This document shows positions 9,259 through 19,200 of a stretch of DNA of 64,000 bases, in pieces (the stretch's first letter is position 1; each line of letters opens with the position of its first letter). A program made the translations under genes and the position numbers. Below the pieces are notes generated by a model, which saw only the letters and a program-made list of their open reading frames with translations, made no database searches and was not told where the DNA came from. Source of the stretch: Fervidibacter sinensis (lineage in GTDB: Bacteria > Armatimonadota > Fervidibacteria > Fervidibacterales > Fervidibacteraceae); NCBI GenBank assembly GCA_032161045.1, contig JAVHTH010000013.1. One strand, 5' to 3'.

Positions 9259-9574
9259 TAAAAACACCTCCCTTGGAAAGGGATTTTTCCCAAGACGCCC
9301 CGAACAGCCCTTTCAGCCCCTTTGGCGTAAATAAGTTTAATTCACACAAAATCGGTGTCAAGTGTGACCGTCACTCTTTGAGGCGCAGTGGCAGGCTTAC
9401 AGCGTTGCAATGGAGGCAAAGGCAGTGTTTCAGCCCCCTTGCCCTTTAGCCCATCTTTGACGGGATTCTTTCCCGTTCCAAGTTCACATTGAGTTATCGT
9501 TTGCAACTTGGTCGCAGCCTTTCTGCATCGCGAAAATTTTTCATGTGCCACAATTTGGGACGAGGTGAGGAAAG
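9259..9574. other. Divergent intergenic region
   Basis: About 316 bases separate two divergent genes and should hold promoters for both. The only structure I can point to is a small hairpin at 9460-9476 (ACGGGA, loop, TCCCGT). I could not identify a convincing sigma-70 promoter. The downstream gene has a good ribosome site (GAGGTGAGGAAAG) just before its ATG at 9575. Confidence 0.4.
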
Positions 9575-12562
9575 ATGGCGGATGAACTTATTCGGGCTTT
9601 TCGCGAGGTCGGAGAGATTGGCAAAGGGTCGTGGTTTAGGGGTGCACCGTTCTGGTCGTGGAACGACAAACTTGACCCCGAAGAACTTCGCCGCCAAATT
9701 AGGGAGTTCCACCAACAGGGCATTGGTGGCTTTTTCATGCATGCCCGCATTGGTCTTGACACACCTTACATGAGCGAGGAATGGATGCAGGCAGTTGCCG
9801 CTTGTGTTGATGAAGCGAAGAAACTTGGAATGCTGGCGTGGCTTTACGATGAAGACAAATGGCCGAGTGGGTTCGCTGGAGGGATTGTTTCGGGGCGAGG
9901 GGGTGATTACAACCAACAATTGCTTCGCGCCCGCGAAATTCCTGTTGACTGGAACATGCGTGAGTTCATCCCCCACGACCGAAGCCTTGCCGTTTACATC
10001 GTTACCCGGAAAGGACGACAATGGCTTGAATGGCGAAATGTGACGGGACAACCGCTGAACATGAGCGAACACAGAGGCAAAGTCGTTGTTGAGTTCTTCG
10101 TTGAACGAAGCGGCTACATTGATGTCATGAACCCTAAAGCAGTTGAAGCGTTCATCCGGGTGACCCATGACGCATATCGCGAGCGGTTCGTGGACGAATT
10201 TGGGAAAACGATACCGGGCATCTTCACTGACGAACCGAGTTGCAACCGTCAAGCCTACGGATGGACGCCTGAGTTTCCTCGTGAGTTCAAGGAGCGTCGC
10301 GGTTACGACTTGCTTCCGCATCTGCCCAGCCTGTTTTACGAGGTTAATTTGAACGGTCGCGATTGGCAGAAAGTTCGGCACGACTACCTGCAAACCATGA
10401 CCGAACTTTTCCTTGAAAACTTCACGAAGCGGATATACGAGTGGTGCGAAACTTACAGGCTGCAATTGACTGGTCACTTGATGGCTGAAGACACACTCTG
10501 GTCTCAAATCGCTTGGGTTGGCGCGGCGATGCCCCATTACGAGTTCATGCAACTTCCCGGCATTGACCAACTTGGTCGGAACTTGCTCACACCTTTGACA
10601 ATGAAGCAATGTTCTTCGGTTGCCCGACAGTTTGGGCGCAGGGTTTTGAGTGAAATGTTCGGGACGAGCGGTTGGAACGCGAGCATGGAAGACCAAAAGT
10701 GGATGGCTGAATGGCAGTTCATTTTGGGCGTTGATTATGTTTGTCAACACTTGAGCCTTTACAGTTTGCGGGGCGCAAGGAAACGGGACTTCCCCCCTTC
10801 TTTCCTTGACCACCAACCTTATTGGCGCTACTGGCATCTCGTTAATAACCTCTTTGCCCGGACGACTTTCATGCTCCGTCAAGGGCGACCTGTGACCGAC
10901 ATCCTCGTTTTGCACCCGATAAGCAGCGCTTGGTGCGTCTACCATCCTGAAGACCGCTCTCCTTGCGAGAACTTGACCCAGCAACTATTGACAGTTGTTC
11001 GGGCACTTATCGGTTCGCACTACGATTTTGATTTCGGCGATGAGTTCATTCTGAAGCGGCACGGGAGGGTTGAAGACGGGCAATTGCGTGTCGGTTTGTG
11101 TTCCTACAAAGTTGTCATCGTCCCACCGAGTATCAGTTGGTTTGACAGCACTTTGAACTTGCTTGAGCAATTCGCTGAAGCGGGCGGTCAAATCGTCGCT
11201 GTTGAACCGCTGCCTGAGAGGGTAAATGGGGAAACCGACGAACGCTTTGCTCGCTTCTTGAGACGAAAAGCAAAGGTCGTCCGAAACGACCCAGATGCCT
11301 TGGTGAAAACCTTGAGCAGGCTGGTTGAGAGGCGGCTCTCGGTTTTGCGTGACGGCAAAGAAGCAACTAACATCGCTTGTCAAGAGCGGGATTTGGGTGA
11401 CGGGCGGCGATTGTTCTACCTCGTCAACACCGAACGCAACCCCGAAGAGTTCACCGCAAAGGTTGAAATTTCTGTCAAGGGGCAGGTTCAAATTTGGGAC
11501 GCTGCTACGGGAAGCGTTAAGCCTTTACCTGTTCAGGAAGACGGCGAGAAACTTGTTGCTGAACTTCCATTCGCTTCAGCACAATCTTACTTGCTCGTGG
11601 TTGACGAGCGGCAAAAACCCGTGATAGGCGATTCTTCGCAAGCGTTCCCGCGTCCCACTCCCGAGAACACCGTCCACGCAATTTCACTTTGCCCTCGTTG
11701 GCAAATTGAGTTGCACGACTTAAATGCATTGACCCTTGATTATTGCGACTACCGCATTGATGGTGGTGAATGGGTTGAGCGTCAACCTGTGACTTGGCTT
11801 TGCAATAGACTAATCCGCAAAGCGGAACCTTGCAAACTTGAGGTCCGGTTCAAATTCACCGTTGATGAATTGCCTCCTGAAGGCTCCCCGCTGTGGCTGG
11901 TGATTGAACAACCGCAAGCGTATCGTATCCGGTTGAACGGAAAGAGGGTGCCGTCAAAGCCCGAAGGTCACTGGCTGAACTTCGCTTTCAAACGAATTGA
12001 CATTCGTGGGTTGCTTAAAAAGGGTTCCAACGAGTTGTTCCTTGAGTGCGATTATCAACCGCCTTTGGAAGTTGAAGCCGTTTACATCGTGGGCGATTTC
12101 AGCGTTTGGCAGACCGGCGAAACCGATTTTGCCATCCGAGCGCCCGTCAAGGAAGTTGAAAGTGGCGACTTGGTTGCGCAAGGGTTGCCTTTCTTCGCTG
12201 GAAGCGTTTCGCTGAAGACCGAAGTTGAATTGCCACTTCCACAAGAGGTGGGGGCAAACCGGGTTTGGCTTATCCTTGACGGATTTAAGGCAATCGTTGC
12301 CGAAGTAAACTTGAACGGCAAGCAATGCGGGGTCTTGGCGTGGTCGCCTTACAGGCTTGATGTTACGAAGCAAATCCGCAAGCGGAACAAACTTAGCATC
12401 AAACTCACCGGCAGTTTGCGCAACTTGCTCGGTCCGCACCATCGCGGCGAAGAAGTTTTCTTCACCGGTCCTTGGCACTTTGAAGGCGAGCAAGGTTGGG
12501 TTTGGGGCTATCATTTTGTTCCCTTTGGGCTTGATGGAGTCTGCTTCGTTTACACGCGGTGA
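9575..12562 (+). CDS. GH106-like glycoside hydrolase (alpha-L-rhamnosidase-like)
   Basis: A 995-residue protein without a signal peptide, so probably cytoplasmic. The N-terminal third has the pattern of PF17132/GH106-type enzymes: PFWSWNDKLDPEELRRQI, GIGGFFMHARIGL and WLYDEDKWPSGFAGG. Acidic candidates for catalysis lie at IFTDEPS (about 215) and HLMAEDTLW (about 305), but I cannot assign them with certainty. The C-terminal 250 residues include beta-sandwich sugar-binding modules of the GH2 type (VNLNGKQCGVLAWSPYRLDV). The likely action is removal of terminal rhamnose or a related sugar from imported oligosaccharides. The stop overlaps the start region of the signal peptidase gene, so the two are co-transcribed. 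Confidence 0.72.
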   Translation: MADELIRAFREVGEIGKGSWFRGAPFWSWNDKLDPEELRRQIREFHQQGIGGFFMHARIGLDTPYMSEEWMQAVAACVDEAKKLGMLAWLYDEDKWPSGFAGGIVSGRGGDYNQQLLRAREIPVDWNMREFIPHDRSLAVYIVTRKGRQWLEWRNVTGQPLNMSEHRGKVVVEFFVERSGYIDVMNPKAVEAFIRVTHDAYRERFVDEFGKTIPGIFTDEPSCNRQAYGWTPEFPREFKERRGYDLLPHLPSLFYEVNLNGRDWQKVRHDYLQTMTELFLENFTKRIYEWCETYRLQLTGHLMAEDTLWSQIAWVGAAMPHYEFMQLPGIDQLGRNLLTPLTMKQCSSVARQFGRRVLSEMFGTSGWNASMEDQKWMAEWQFILGVDYVCQHLSLYSLRGARKRDFPPSFLDHQPYWRYWHLVNNLFARTTFMLRQGRPVTDILVLHPISSAWCVYHPEDRSPCENLTQQLLTVVRALIGSHYDFDFGDEFILKRHGRVEDGQLRVGLCSYKVVIVPPSISWFDSTLNLLEQFAEAGGQIVAVEPLPERVNGETDERFARFLRRKAKVVRNDPDALVKTLSRLVERRLSVLRDGKEATNIACQERDLGDGRRLFYLVNTERNPEEFTAKVEISVKGQVQIWDAATGSVKPLPVQEDGEKLVAELPFASAQSYLLVVDERQKPVIGDSSQAFPRPTPENTVHAISLCPRWQIELHDLNALTLDYCDYRIDGGEWVERQPVTWLCNRLIRKAEPCKLEVRFKFTVDELPPEGSPLWLVIEQPQAYRIRLNGKRVPSKPEGHWLNFAFKRIDIRGLLKKGSNELFLECDYQPPLEVEAVYIVGDFSVWQTGETDFAIRAPVKEVESGDLVAQGLPFFAGSVSLKTEVELPLPQEVGANRVWLILDGFKAIVAEVNLNGKQCGVLAWSPYRLDVTKQIRKRNKLSIKLTGSLRNLLGPHHRGEEVFFTGPWHFEGEQGWVWGYHFVPFGLDGVCFVYTR

Positions 12563-12567
12563 GGGAC

Positions 12568-13137
12568 ATGAACAGCGAACCTCAACCTGTCCCGCAGCAC
12601 TCTTGGCTTACGAAAAAGCGGGGCACAAGGGATGTTTGGTTTTGGGTTTTTGTCGGACTTTTGCTAATTTTCGGCTTTGAGGTTTGGTTGCTTTTCAAGT
12701 TCATGTTCGTGGCGACGATGATAACTTCGTCGTCAATGGAACCGACACTCCAAATAGGCGATGCAGTGATTGTAAGGCGTGTTCGGTTTACCCCGGAAAA
12801 CCCACCAAAACGGGGTGAACTGGTTTTCTTCCGCGACCCTGTTACAAAGCGGGATTGGCTCGTCAAACGGGTTATCGGATTGCCGGGCGAGACTCTCGTC
12901 ATTTGGGCTGGACAAGTTTACATCAACGGGAAACCGCTTCGTGAGCCTTATATCAACGGCATCGTTGAAGAATACGGGATGTGGCACATCCCAAGGGACG
13001 CAATTTTCGTTATGGGCGATAACCGTCCTTTCAGCAGCGACAGTCGTGACTTCGGTCCGGTCCCGTTAGAGTTGGTTGAAGGCAAAGTCGTTTTCCGATA
13101 TTTCCCCCTTGGGCGAATTGGACGGATAGAACAGTGA
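12568..13137 (+). CDS. lepB: Signal peptidase I
   Basis: A 189-residue type I leader peptidase with one N-terminal membrane helix (about 23-50, WFWVFVGLLLIFGFEVWLLF). The catalytic Ser is at about 56 in TSSSMEPTL, and the general-base Lys at about 100 in WLVKRVIGLPGE. The box MGDNRPFSSDSRDFGPV is the family's conserved GDN/SRD region. It removes signal peptides from exported proteins at the outer face of the membrane, which suits a genome with many secreted glycosidases. I prefer the ATG at 12568 (GTGAGGG upstream) over the GTG at 12559. The gene starts 5 bases after the preceding stop. Confidence 0.93.
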   Translation: MNSEPQPVPQHSWLTKKRGTRDVWFWVFVGLLLIFGFEVWLLFKFMFVATMITSSSMEPTLQIGDAVIVRRVRFTPENPPKRGELVFFRDPVTKRDWLVKRVIGLPGETLVIWAGQVYINGKPLREPYINGIVEEYGMWHIPRDAIFVMGDNRPFSSDSRDFGPVPLELVEGKVVFRYFPLGRIGRIEQ

Positions 13138-13167
13138 CGCAAAGGAAGTTTGAAAGGGTGACGGACG

Positions 13168-14715
13168 ATGGAGTGGAAGGAAATTCCGCTGGAACAAGTC
13201 GCTTTAGTTGTCCATCCCGACGACAATGTTGCAGTTGCGAAGACCGAAATTGCCGCCGGCACGAAGGTGATTTGGCGGGAACGCGAGATAGAAATTCGGG
13301 AAAAGATTCCACCGGGACACAGGTTCGCAATTTTTGATTTGCCTCCTCAAACCCCGGTCAAGCAATATGGTCAGCCTTTCGCAACTTCTTTGGGAATCCG
13401 GGTTGGGGAGCGGATAACGAGGGAACGAATCAGCGACGAATTACCTCCGCGCGCTGTTGTTCCGGCGTCAAAAAACGCTCCGCCAGATTACTTGCCTGAT
13501 GACCAAATCCCAACTTGGCAGGGCTATCGCCGAAGTGACGGAAGAGTCGGCACTCGCAACTATGTCATCGTCGTCCCAACGAGCATGTGTTCTTCAACGG
13601 AAACAGTGCAGATTGCAACGAAGGTTGAAGCGTTGATTTGGTCTCCCGAGAAGCATCCGAATGTAAGCGGCGTTGTGGCACTGCCCCACAGCAAAGGCTG
13701 TGGTTGTCCGCTGGGCACACCTGTTGAAATCACGCTCAAAGTGCTCGCTCAATATATCGCACACCCAAATGTCGCTGCTGCCCTCGTCATTGAACTTGGT
13801 TGCGAGAAAGCGAACCTTGAGGCGTTCCGCAAATACATTGAACCGTTGGGCGAGATAAAGCCAGTCAAGACTTTGAGCATACAAGAGTGTGGTGGGACTC
13901 AAGCAACCGTCAAAAAAGGGATTGAAATTGTCGGCGAGTTTTTGGAACTGGCTAACCAGTTTCGGAGGGAACCCGTCCCTGCAAGTGAACTGGTTTTGGG
14001 CGTCAAATGTGGTGGTTCGGATGCCTTCTCCGGCATTACAGCAAACCCGGCGCTCGGTTACGCCGCTGACTTGCTCATCCGATGCAAAGGGACGGTCATC
14101 ATGACCGAAGTGCCGGAAATCTATGGTGCCGAACATTTGCTCGCCGAAAGGGCGAAGGATGAAGAAGTGGCGAAGCAAATTTTTGAGGCAGTTGAGTGGT
14201 TTCGCAGATATGTGGGAGTGTTCGGTCACGATTTGGATGAGAACCCGTCGCCCGGGAATATTGAAGGCGGACTTGTCAATATCGCAGTCAAGTCCCTTGG
14301 GGCAATCGCAAAGGCGGGGACATCAAGGGTTGAAGGCGTCATCGGCTACGCCGATTTGCCACCGGGCAAAGGTCTCTTTTTGATGCAAGGTCCGGGCTAC
14401 GACCAAGAATCCACGCCCGGCTTGGTCGCTGCAGGCGCTCAAATTGTCGGTTTCACAACAGGGAGAGGGACAACGATTGGAAACGCCATTGCGCCAGTTG
14501 TCAAGATCGCTTCCAACACAGTGGTTTTTGAGCGAATGAAAAATGACCTTGACATCAATGCGGGCTTAATTCTTGATGGCGAAATGACGATTGAAGAAAT
14601 TGGGAAACGGATTTTTGACGAACTGCTGGAAATTGCTTCAGGCAAACCTTGCAAAGCCGAACTGAACGGGCACAGGGAGTTTCAAATCTGGACTGTTGAG
14701 GGCGTGTCGCTGTGA
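13168..14715 (+). CDS. uxaA: Altronate dehydratase (UxaA family, SAF plus catalytic part)
   Basis: A 515-residue full-length member of the altronate/galactarate dehydratase family. The N-terminal SAF-like domain (about 1-95; PDDNVAVAKTEIAAGT) is followed by the large UxaA part with RSDGRVGTRNYV, HSKGCGCP and KCGGSDAFSG. The family dehydrates D-altronate to 2-keto-3-deoxygluconate in galacturonate catabolism, using Fe2+ or Mn2+. In this window it fits with pectin-type enzymes (PL11 lyase at 58.7 kb, rhamnosidase-like protein just upstream). Related substrates such as galactarate or L-rhamnonate-type acids cannot be excluded. It lies 30 bases after lepB and converges on the membrane protein gene with a 4-base gap. 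Confidence 0.82.
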   Translation: MEWKEIPLEQVALVVHPDDNVAVAKTEIAAGTKVIWREREIEIREKIPPGHRFAIFDLPPQTPVKQYGQPFATSLGIRVGERITRERISDELPPRAVVPASKNAPPDYLPDDQIPTWQGYRRSDGRVGTRNYVIVVPTSMCSSTETVQIATKVEALIWSPEKHPNVSGVVALPHSKGCGCPLGTPVEITLKVLAQYIAHPNVAAALVIELGCEKANLEAFRKYIEPLGEIKPVKTLSIQECGGTQATVKKGIEIVGEFLELANQFRREPVPASELVLGVKCGGSDAFSGITANPALGYAADLLIRCKGTVIMTEVPEIYGAEHLLAERAKDEEVAKQIFEAVEWFRRYVGVFGHDLDENPSPGNIEGGLVNIAVKSLGAIAKAGTSRVEGVIGYADLPPGKGLFLMQGPGYDQESTPGLVAAGAQIVGFTTGRGTTIGNAIAPVVKIASNTVVFERMKNDLDINAGLILDGEMTIEEIGKRIFDELLEIASGKPCKAELNGHREFQIWTVEGVSL

Positions 14716-14719
14716 GTGA

Positions 14720-15568
14720 TTAAATGCGACTGACCATGAGACTGAAAATCGCAAGCAAAGCGAACAGGAAAATACCGCCAATCAAAAGCGCTTTCTTCTC
14801 TTCAGGCGTGTATTGAAACGCCCGCCAGTTGGGCAACAAAATCGCAAGGGCGATGAAAGGCAAACCCGGAACCCCGAATGGCACGAATGGAAGTTGGGCG
14901 AGCAAAAGACCGATGACGACAAACGCAATTGACAAGATGAGAGCATGGCGGGTGTTCAAACCGAAGCGCCAGAGGAGCGCAAAAAGGAAAGCAGAGAAAA
15001 ACAAATCGCCTAAGCCGATTACAGGGATGCCAACCCTTGCGTAATGAGCGGTTGCAACTGTCGGCATTTTGACGGTTGCTGCTTCAATGACTTTTTGGGC
15101 GACAGCAACACCTTCTTGGGCTTTTTGGTAAACTTGGGCGACAAAACCGCCAAACCAAACAGTCCAAATGTCAACAACGGTGAGGACGATGGCGACCGGC
15201 GGCAGTAAATTGGCATGGCGAACCAAACCCGAAATCGCTGAGCCCAAAAGCAAAGCGGATGTCAGAGTTAAAGTGTCCGCAATCGCTCCAAAGGCAATCT
15301 GCCATGCAAAATTTTGGGGAATGGTCAGGAAAGTTAGCCCAACCCTTAAACCGACAACGATAAGCCCGAGAATACCTGCCGCCTTGCTTGGCACAACTTT
15401 CCCCGTCTCAAACGCCAACCAAAGCAACAAAGCGACCCCGCCAACCAATGTCAATACCCAAGCAACTGGCAGGAAAGGGAGCGGTATGGGCAACAAAGGC
15501 AATAACCCGCGAAGAGCCCCCCAAACGAAAAGACAAGCAATCCAAATCAAAAGCCGTCTTCTTCCCAT
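14720..15568 (-). CDS. Multi-pass membrane protein, candidate GxGD intramembrane aspartyl protease
   Basis: A 282-residue protein of about eight or nine membrane helices. Three features match the presenilin/signal-peptide-peptidase group, best the archaeal PSH proteins. First, an Asp in a helix (VVDIWTVW, D133). Second, IGLGDLFF with D188 in the next helix, the GxGD motif. Third, a Pro-Leu segment near the last helices (GVPGLPFIALAIL, 233-245) in the place of the PAL motif. The Asp-to-Asp spacing of 55 and Asp-to-PAL spacing of about 49 resemble what I recall for the archaeal enzymes. The YD and PAL motifs are not exact, so I call it a candidate. The likely role would be cleavage of membrane-embedded helices such as leftover signal peptides; a signal peptidase gene lies 1.6 kb away. 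Confidence 0.6.
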   Translation of the reverse strand: MGRRRLLIWIACLFVWGALRGLLPLLPIPLPFLPVAWVLTLVGGVALLLWLAFETGKVVPSKAAGILGLIVVGLRVGLTFLTIPQNFAWQIAFGAIADTLTLTSALLLGSAISGLVRHANLLPPVAIVLTVVDIWTVWFGGFVAQVYQKAQEGVAVAQKVIEAATVKMPTVATAHYARVGIPVIGLGDLFFSAFLFALLWRFGLNTRHALILSIAFVVIGLLLAQLPFVPFGVPGLPFIALAILLPNWRAFQYTPEEKKALLIGGIFLFALLAIFSLMVSRI

Positions 15569-16226
15569 AGCCTTTCACCTTTTGAAGCAATTGAAGCCCG
15601 GAAAAATTAGCCTGTGTGAACTAAATTCTGCCACTTGTGTCCATGTTGCTCGCCAGCGCTCAGGAAACTCGTCTGCAACTACGGATTAAAGCCCGGCTCA
15701 GTGCATTCTTCATGCTACAAGTGGGGCACGGTTTTAAACCGTGCCGGAGAAAAAATTTCGGCGGGGTTTTAAACCCCGCCCTACAAGAAAAAATTCGGCA
15801 AGCCGGAGGCTTGCCCTCCGAAAAATTCGGAGGGCTCGGCTCCTGCCGAGCCGAAATTTGGCGTTTTGGGGGTCGGGCTCCTGCCCGACCGAGGTGAAAA
15901 TCGGCTTAATGTAGGGCGCGGTTTCACACCGCGCCGATGAAAAATTTGTCGGCGGGGTATAAAACCCTGCCCTACAAGGAAATTGGCTCAATGTAGGGCG
16001 CGGCTTTATACCGCGCCGAAAAATTTTGTCGGCGGGGTGTAAAACCCTGCCCTACGAAAATCGTTGTGCGTGGTTTTGAGGCAGCGAAGGGAAACCTTGT
16101 GCCACTGAGAACAAATTTCTACGAAGCGAGGGATTTGAAACCAAGTGACCGTTGCCCTTGCGTTTTCGTGAAGTTTAGTTAAACTTAAGCAAAGCAAAAC
16201 CGACCCCGAAAGGGGGAAGATGGTCT
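15569..16226. other. Long intergenic region dominated by palindromic repeats
   Basis: About 660 bases lie between divergent genes with no open frame I can support. The part 15724-16058 is a dense array of palindromic repeats (separate entry). The last 170 bases, before the sensor kinase start at 16227, are unique. They end in AGGGGGAAG, the likely ribosome site, and should contain that gene's promoter, which I could not define. Confidence 0.6.
15724..16058. repeat. Array of GC-rich palindromes (TAGGGCG-type and GGAGGGC-type)
   Basis: At least nine hairpin units lie side by side. Type A units read GTAGGGCGCGG-TTTNNNA-CCGCGCCG or the GGCGGGG...CCCCGCC version, at about 15724-15747, 15759-15783, 15910-15936, 15949-15976, 15990-16018 and 16030-16057. 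Type B units at about 15798-15822, 15825-15855 and 15866-15892 read like GGAGGGCTCGGCTCCTGCCG followed by AGCCGAAAT. Units are separated by A/T-rich linkers such as GAAAAATTT. Units are not identical, arms show compensating changes, and orientation alternates. Single copies occur elsewhere in the window. The whole is compatible with a REP/BIME-like element. Confidence 0.8.
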
Positions 16227-19200
16227 ATGACATGGTTGAGATGGAGAAACTGGCAATGGATTGGTGGAGCGGTGGTCATTGTCATTGCGGTCGGCTTGCT
16301 TGCCGACTGGGCGATGCGGTATTTCGTTTTTCAAGTTAACGCTCAGGCAGCGAACTTATCCATCACTCGCATCGCCCGGCAATTGGATGGCTTTTTTGAA
16401 TTCACTGCTCGTAACCTTATCTTTCAGCGGACGCTTGGTTTGTTTGAAGACTTGTTCAATCCACAAAAGCGCTCTCTCACGATTCGCTACTCCGGTAGTT
16501 GGATTGATGAAATGAGGAAGTCCGCTTCTGCAGATTTTTGGGTTGTTTTGGACGATAAAGGTCAACCTGTAGTGTCTTTGCCGTTAGGGTCGGATCTGCC
16601 ACTGTGGCGTCCGATATGGAAGGCGCCACTCAGAAACTATCCGTGCAACGCAGCCATATTTTCTGGGGCGAACGGTGAACCCGCTTTTGTAGGGGTTGGT
16701 ATTGACCTTGTCATTAACGACAAAAAGCGTGGGGAACTTTGGTTGCTTTACCGATTTGATTCACTCTCACAGCAGTTTTTCAACTTGCCCTTCCAAGCCT
16801 CGTTTGCACTCGCGACCGTCAAGGGCGACACAATTTTCGGTTCAAAACAACTTTCCATCGCGAGCATATCCAAGCCAATTCATGTCTACGCCGAGTTGAA
16901 AGAGTTGCCCCTACTGCTCATTGCTTCCGTTCCATCGGACGCACTGACTAAAGGAGCAGCCTTATTGAGACTTGTTCACTGGAGTTTCTTACTGCTTGTG
17001 GCATTTGCTGTTGCATCTATCGTAAGCCTTCGTAGACGGGTTGTGGGCAGAAACCTCGCTGTCAAACTGACCGAAATTTTCCATTCGCTTTCCGAACGGT
17101 TTCTTGAAACTCGTGATGCTGAAGATGTATTTCAAGCACTGGCGGAAGCGATTATCCGAGAATTCCGCTTCTCGTTCGCGGTCGTCTTTCGTTTTGATAA
17201 TCGGACGCAAAAATACTTCGCTTCCGGTTATATGCCTCGCCATTTGCTTCAGGAAGTTTTGTCCAAACAGGGAGAAAATCTCAATGGCGAACCTTACTTG
17301 AGTCTGTCAGCCCCAATTCTTCAGCACCTTCAAACCGGTGCTGTGCACATCGGTTCTGACTGCCATGAGTTCTTTGGTGACCACCTTTCAGAATCGACTT
17401 GCCAGACTTTGCAAAATTTGTTGCAACTTCGCCTTATTTGGTGCGCTTCGTTGTTCGCTGAAGGCAAGCCTGTCGGTGCACTGCTTGTGGGCACATCTCA
17501 AGAGCAATTTTCTGACGAAGAGTTGCAGGCGTTAGAGTTGGTTCGTCAGCAGGCTGCAATGCTGTTGATGATTATTTCAAGTTGGGAGGAGCAGGAAAGA
17601 ACTCAAGAACGAGCCAATCGTTTCCAAGAGACACTCCTAACGCTTAACAAGGAATTACCACGCCGAAAAGACTTGACAAGCCGATTGCAGTTGATCGCCC
17701 AAATGGCGCGGGATGCGCTTAAGGCTGACCGAGTCAACATTTGGCATGTTACTCCTGACCGTCAAAGTGCCTACTGCATGGTCGCCGTTGGGGATGGATC
17801 TGAGCAATTGTGCGGGATGGTTTTGCCTGTTAACCGATATCTGACATACATTGCGTCGCTTGAAGAGGAACGAGTGATTGCGACAAGTTCGGTTCTGACC
17901 GACCCACGAACTGACGAATTGGCTGATGATTACTGGAGACCTTTTGGGATTGAAGCCACTATGGACGCTCCAATTAGGGTTGAAGGGAACATCGTGGGCA
18001 TAGTTTGCTGTGAGCACAAAACTTCCCGTGATTGGAGTAGCGACGAAATAGCATTCGCTGGCGACATTGCAGATCTCGTCGCAAGAGTTATCTTGGAATC
18101 GCAACAGCAACGCCGTGAACGATACTTGTCAACTCTTTCTCAACTCGCTTTGCAATTGTTGGTTGCGACAGATTGGCGTGGAGTTTTGCCCGTCTTTTTG
18201 GAAGACATGGGCAGGGTTGCAGAGGCAGACCGAGCCTTCCTTGCTGAAATCGTCACTGATGAGAGTGGTAGAGAAATCGCCCGATGCCTTAACATTTGGA
18301 GCGTTGATGGTTCAGTTGAAAGCGAGCGGGAATTTGTGCTGGAAGAAGTTGGCACTCCCTATCAAATTGCTTCGTTGAGGATGGGCGAACCTGTTTTTGC
18401 CATCGTGAGAACTTTACCAGAACCTTACCACCAGTTTTACGATGGGCGAGGGATTAAATCCATCTTAGTTGTGCCTATTTTCGTTGAAAGCCGATGGTGG
18501 GGAATTTTGGGGTTCAGTGTGCGAAGGGCTGAGTATTACTGGGACGAAGTAGACATGGCGATTTTGAGAATTGCTGGGAGTTTGCTCGGAAGCGTGATTG
18601 AGCGACAAAAGGCAACCGAACGCCAACTTGAACAGGAGAAACAATTTCGTGAATTGGTTGAAAACGCAACCGTTGGCATTTACAGAAGCACACCTGAAGG
18701 AAGATTGCTCATGGTGAACCCCGCATTGGCGAGGATGTTAGGTTATGAGTCTCCAGAAGAGGCAATTTCTTCCATCACCGATCTCGCAACACAAGTTTAC
18801 ACCGACCCAATTCATCGGGAAGATTTCAAGCGAATGATAGCTGAACAAGGTTTCGTTCAAAACTTCATAGTGCCGTTGCGACGGAAAAACGGAGATATCT
18901 TTTGGGCTGCGGTGAGTGGTCGCGGTGTTTACAGCCCAGACGGCAAACTGCTTTACTACGAAGGCTTTGTCTTAGACATCACTGCCCGCAAGCGAGCGGA
19001 AGAGTTGTTGACTCAACGAGTCACTCAACTTCAAGCCCTTTACAGGCTCACATCCGTTCTTCAGCAATCCGATGACCTTGAGGAGATACTTGCGGAAGTG
19101 ATGAAGTGTTTGAAAACCGCTATAAAGGCAGACAGAACTTTTGTTGCCCTTGTAGACCCCGACGGAAAAATGAGGATTAAGGCTGCTCAAGGGTTTTCGG

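Noticed and set aside
9494..10984. A long open frame (496 codons) on the minus strand opposite the GH106-like gene
   Set aside because: The plus strand encodes a recognisable glycosidase with a ribosome site; the minus frame has no family motif and simply mirrors its codon use.
15724..16058. Possible CRISPR array because of closely spaced repeats
   Set aside because: Units are palindromes of two kinds in alternating orientation, not identical direct repeats with unique spacers of constant length, and there are no cas genes.
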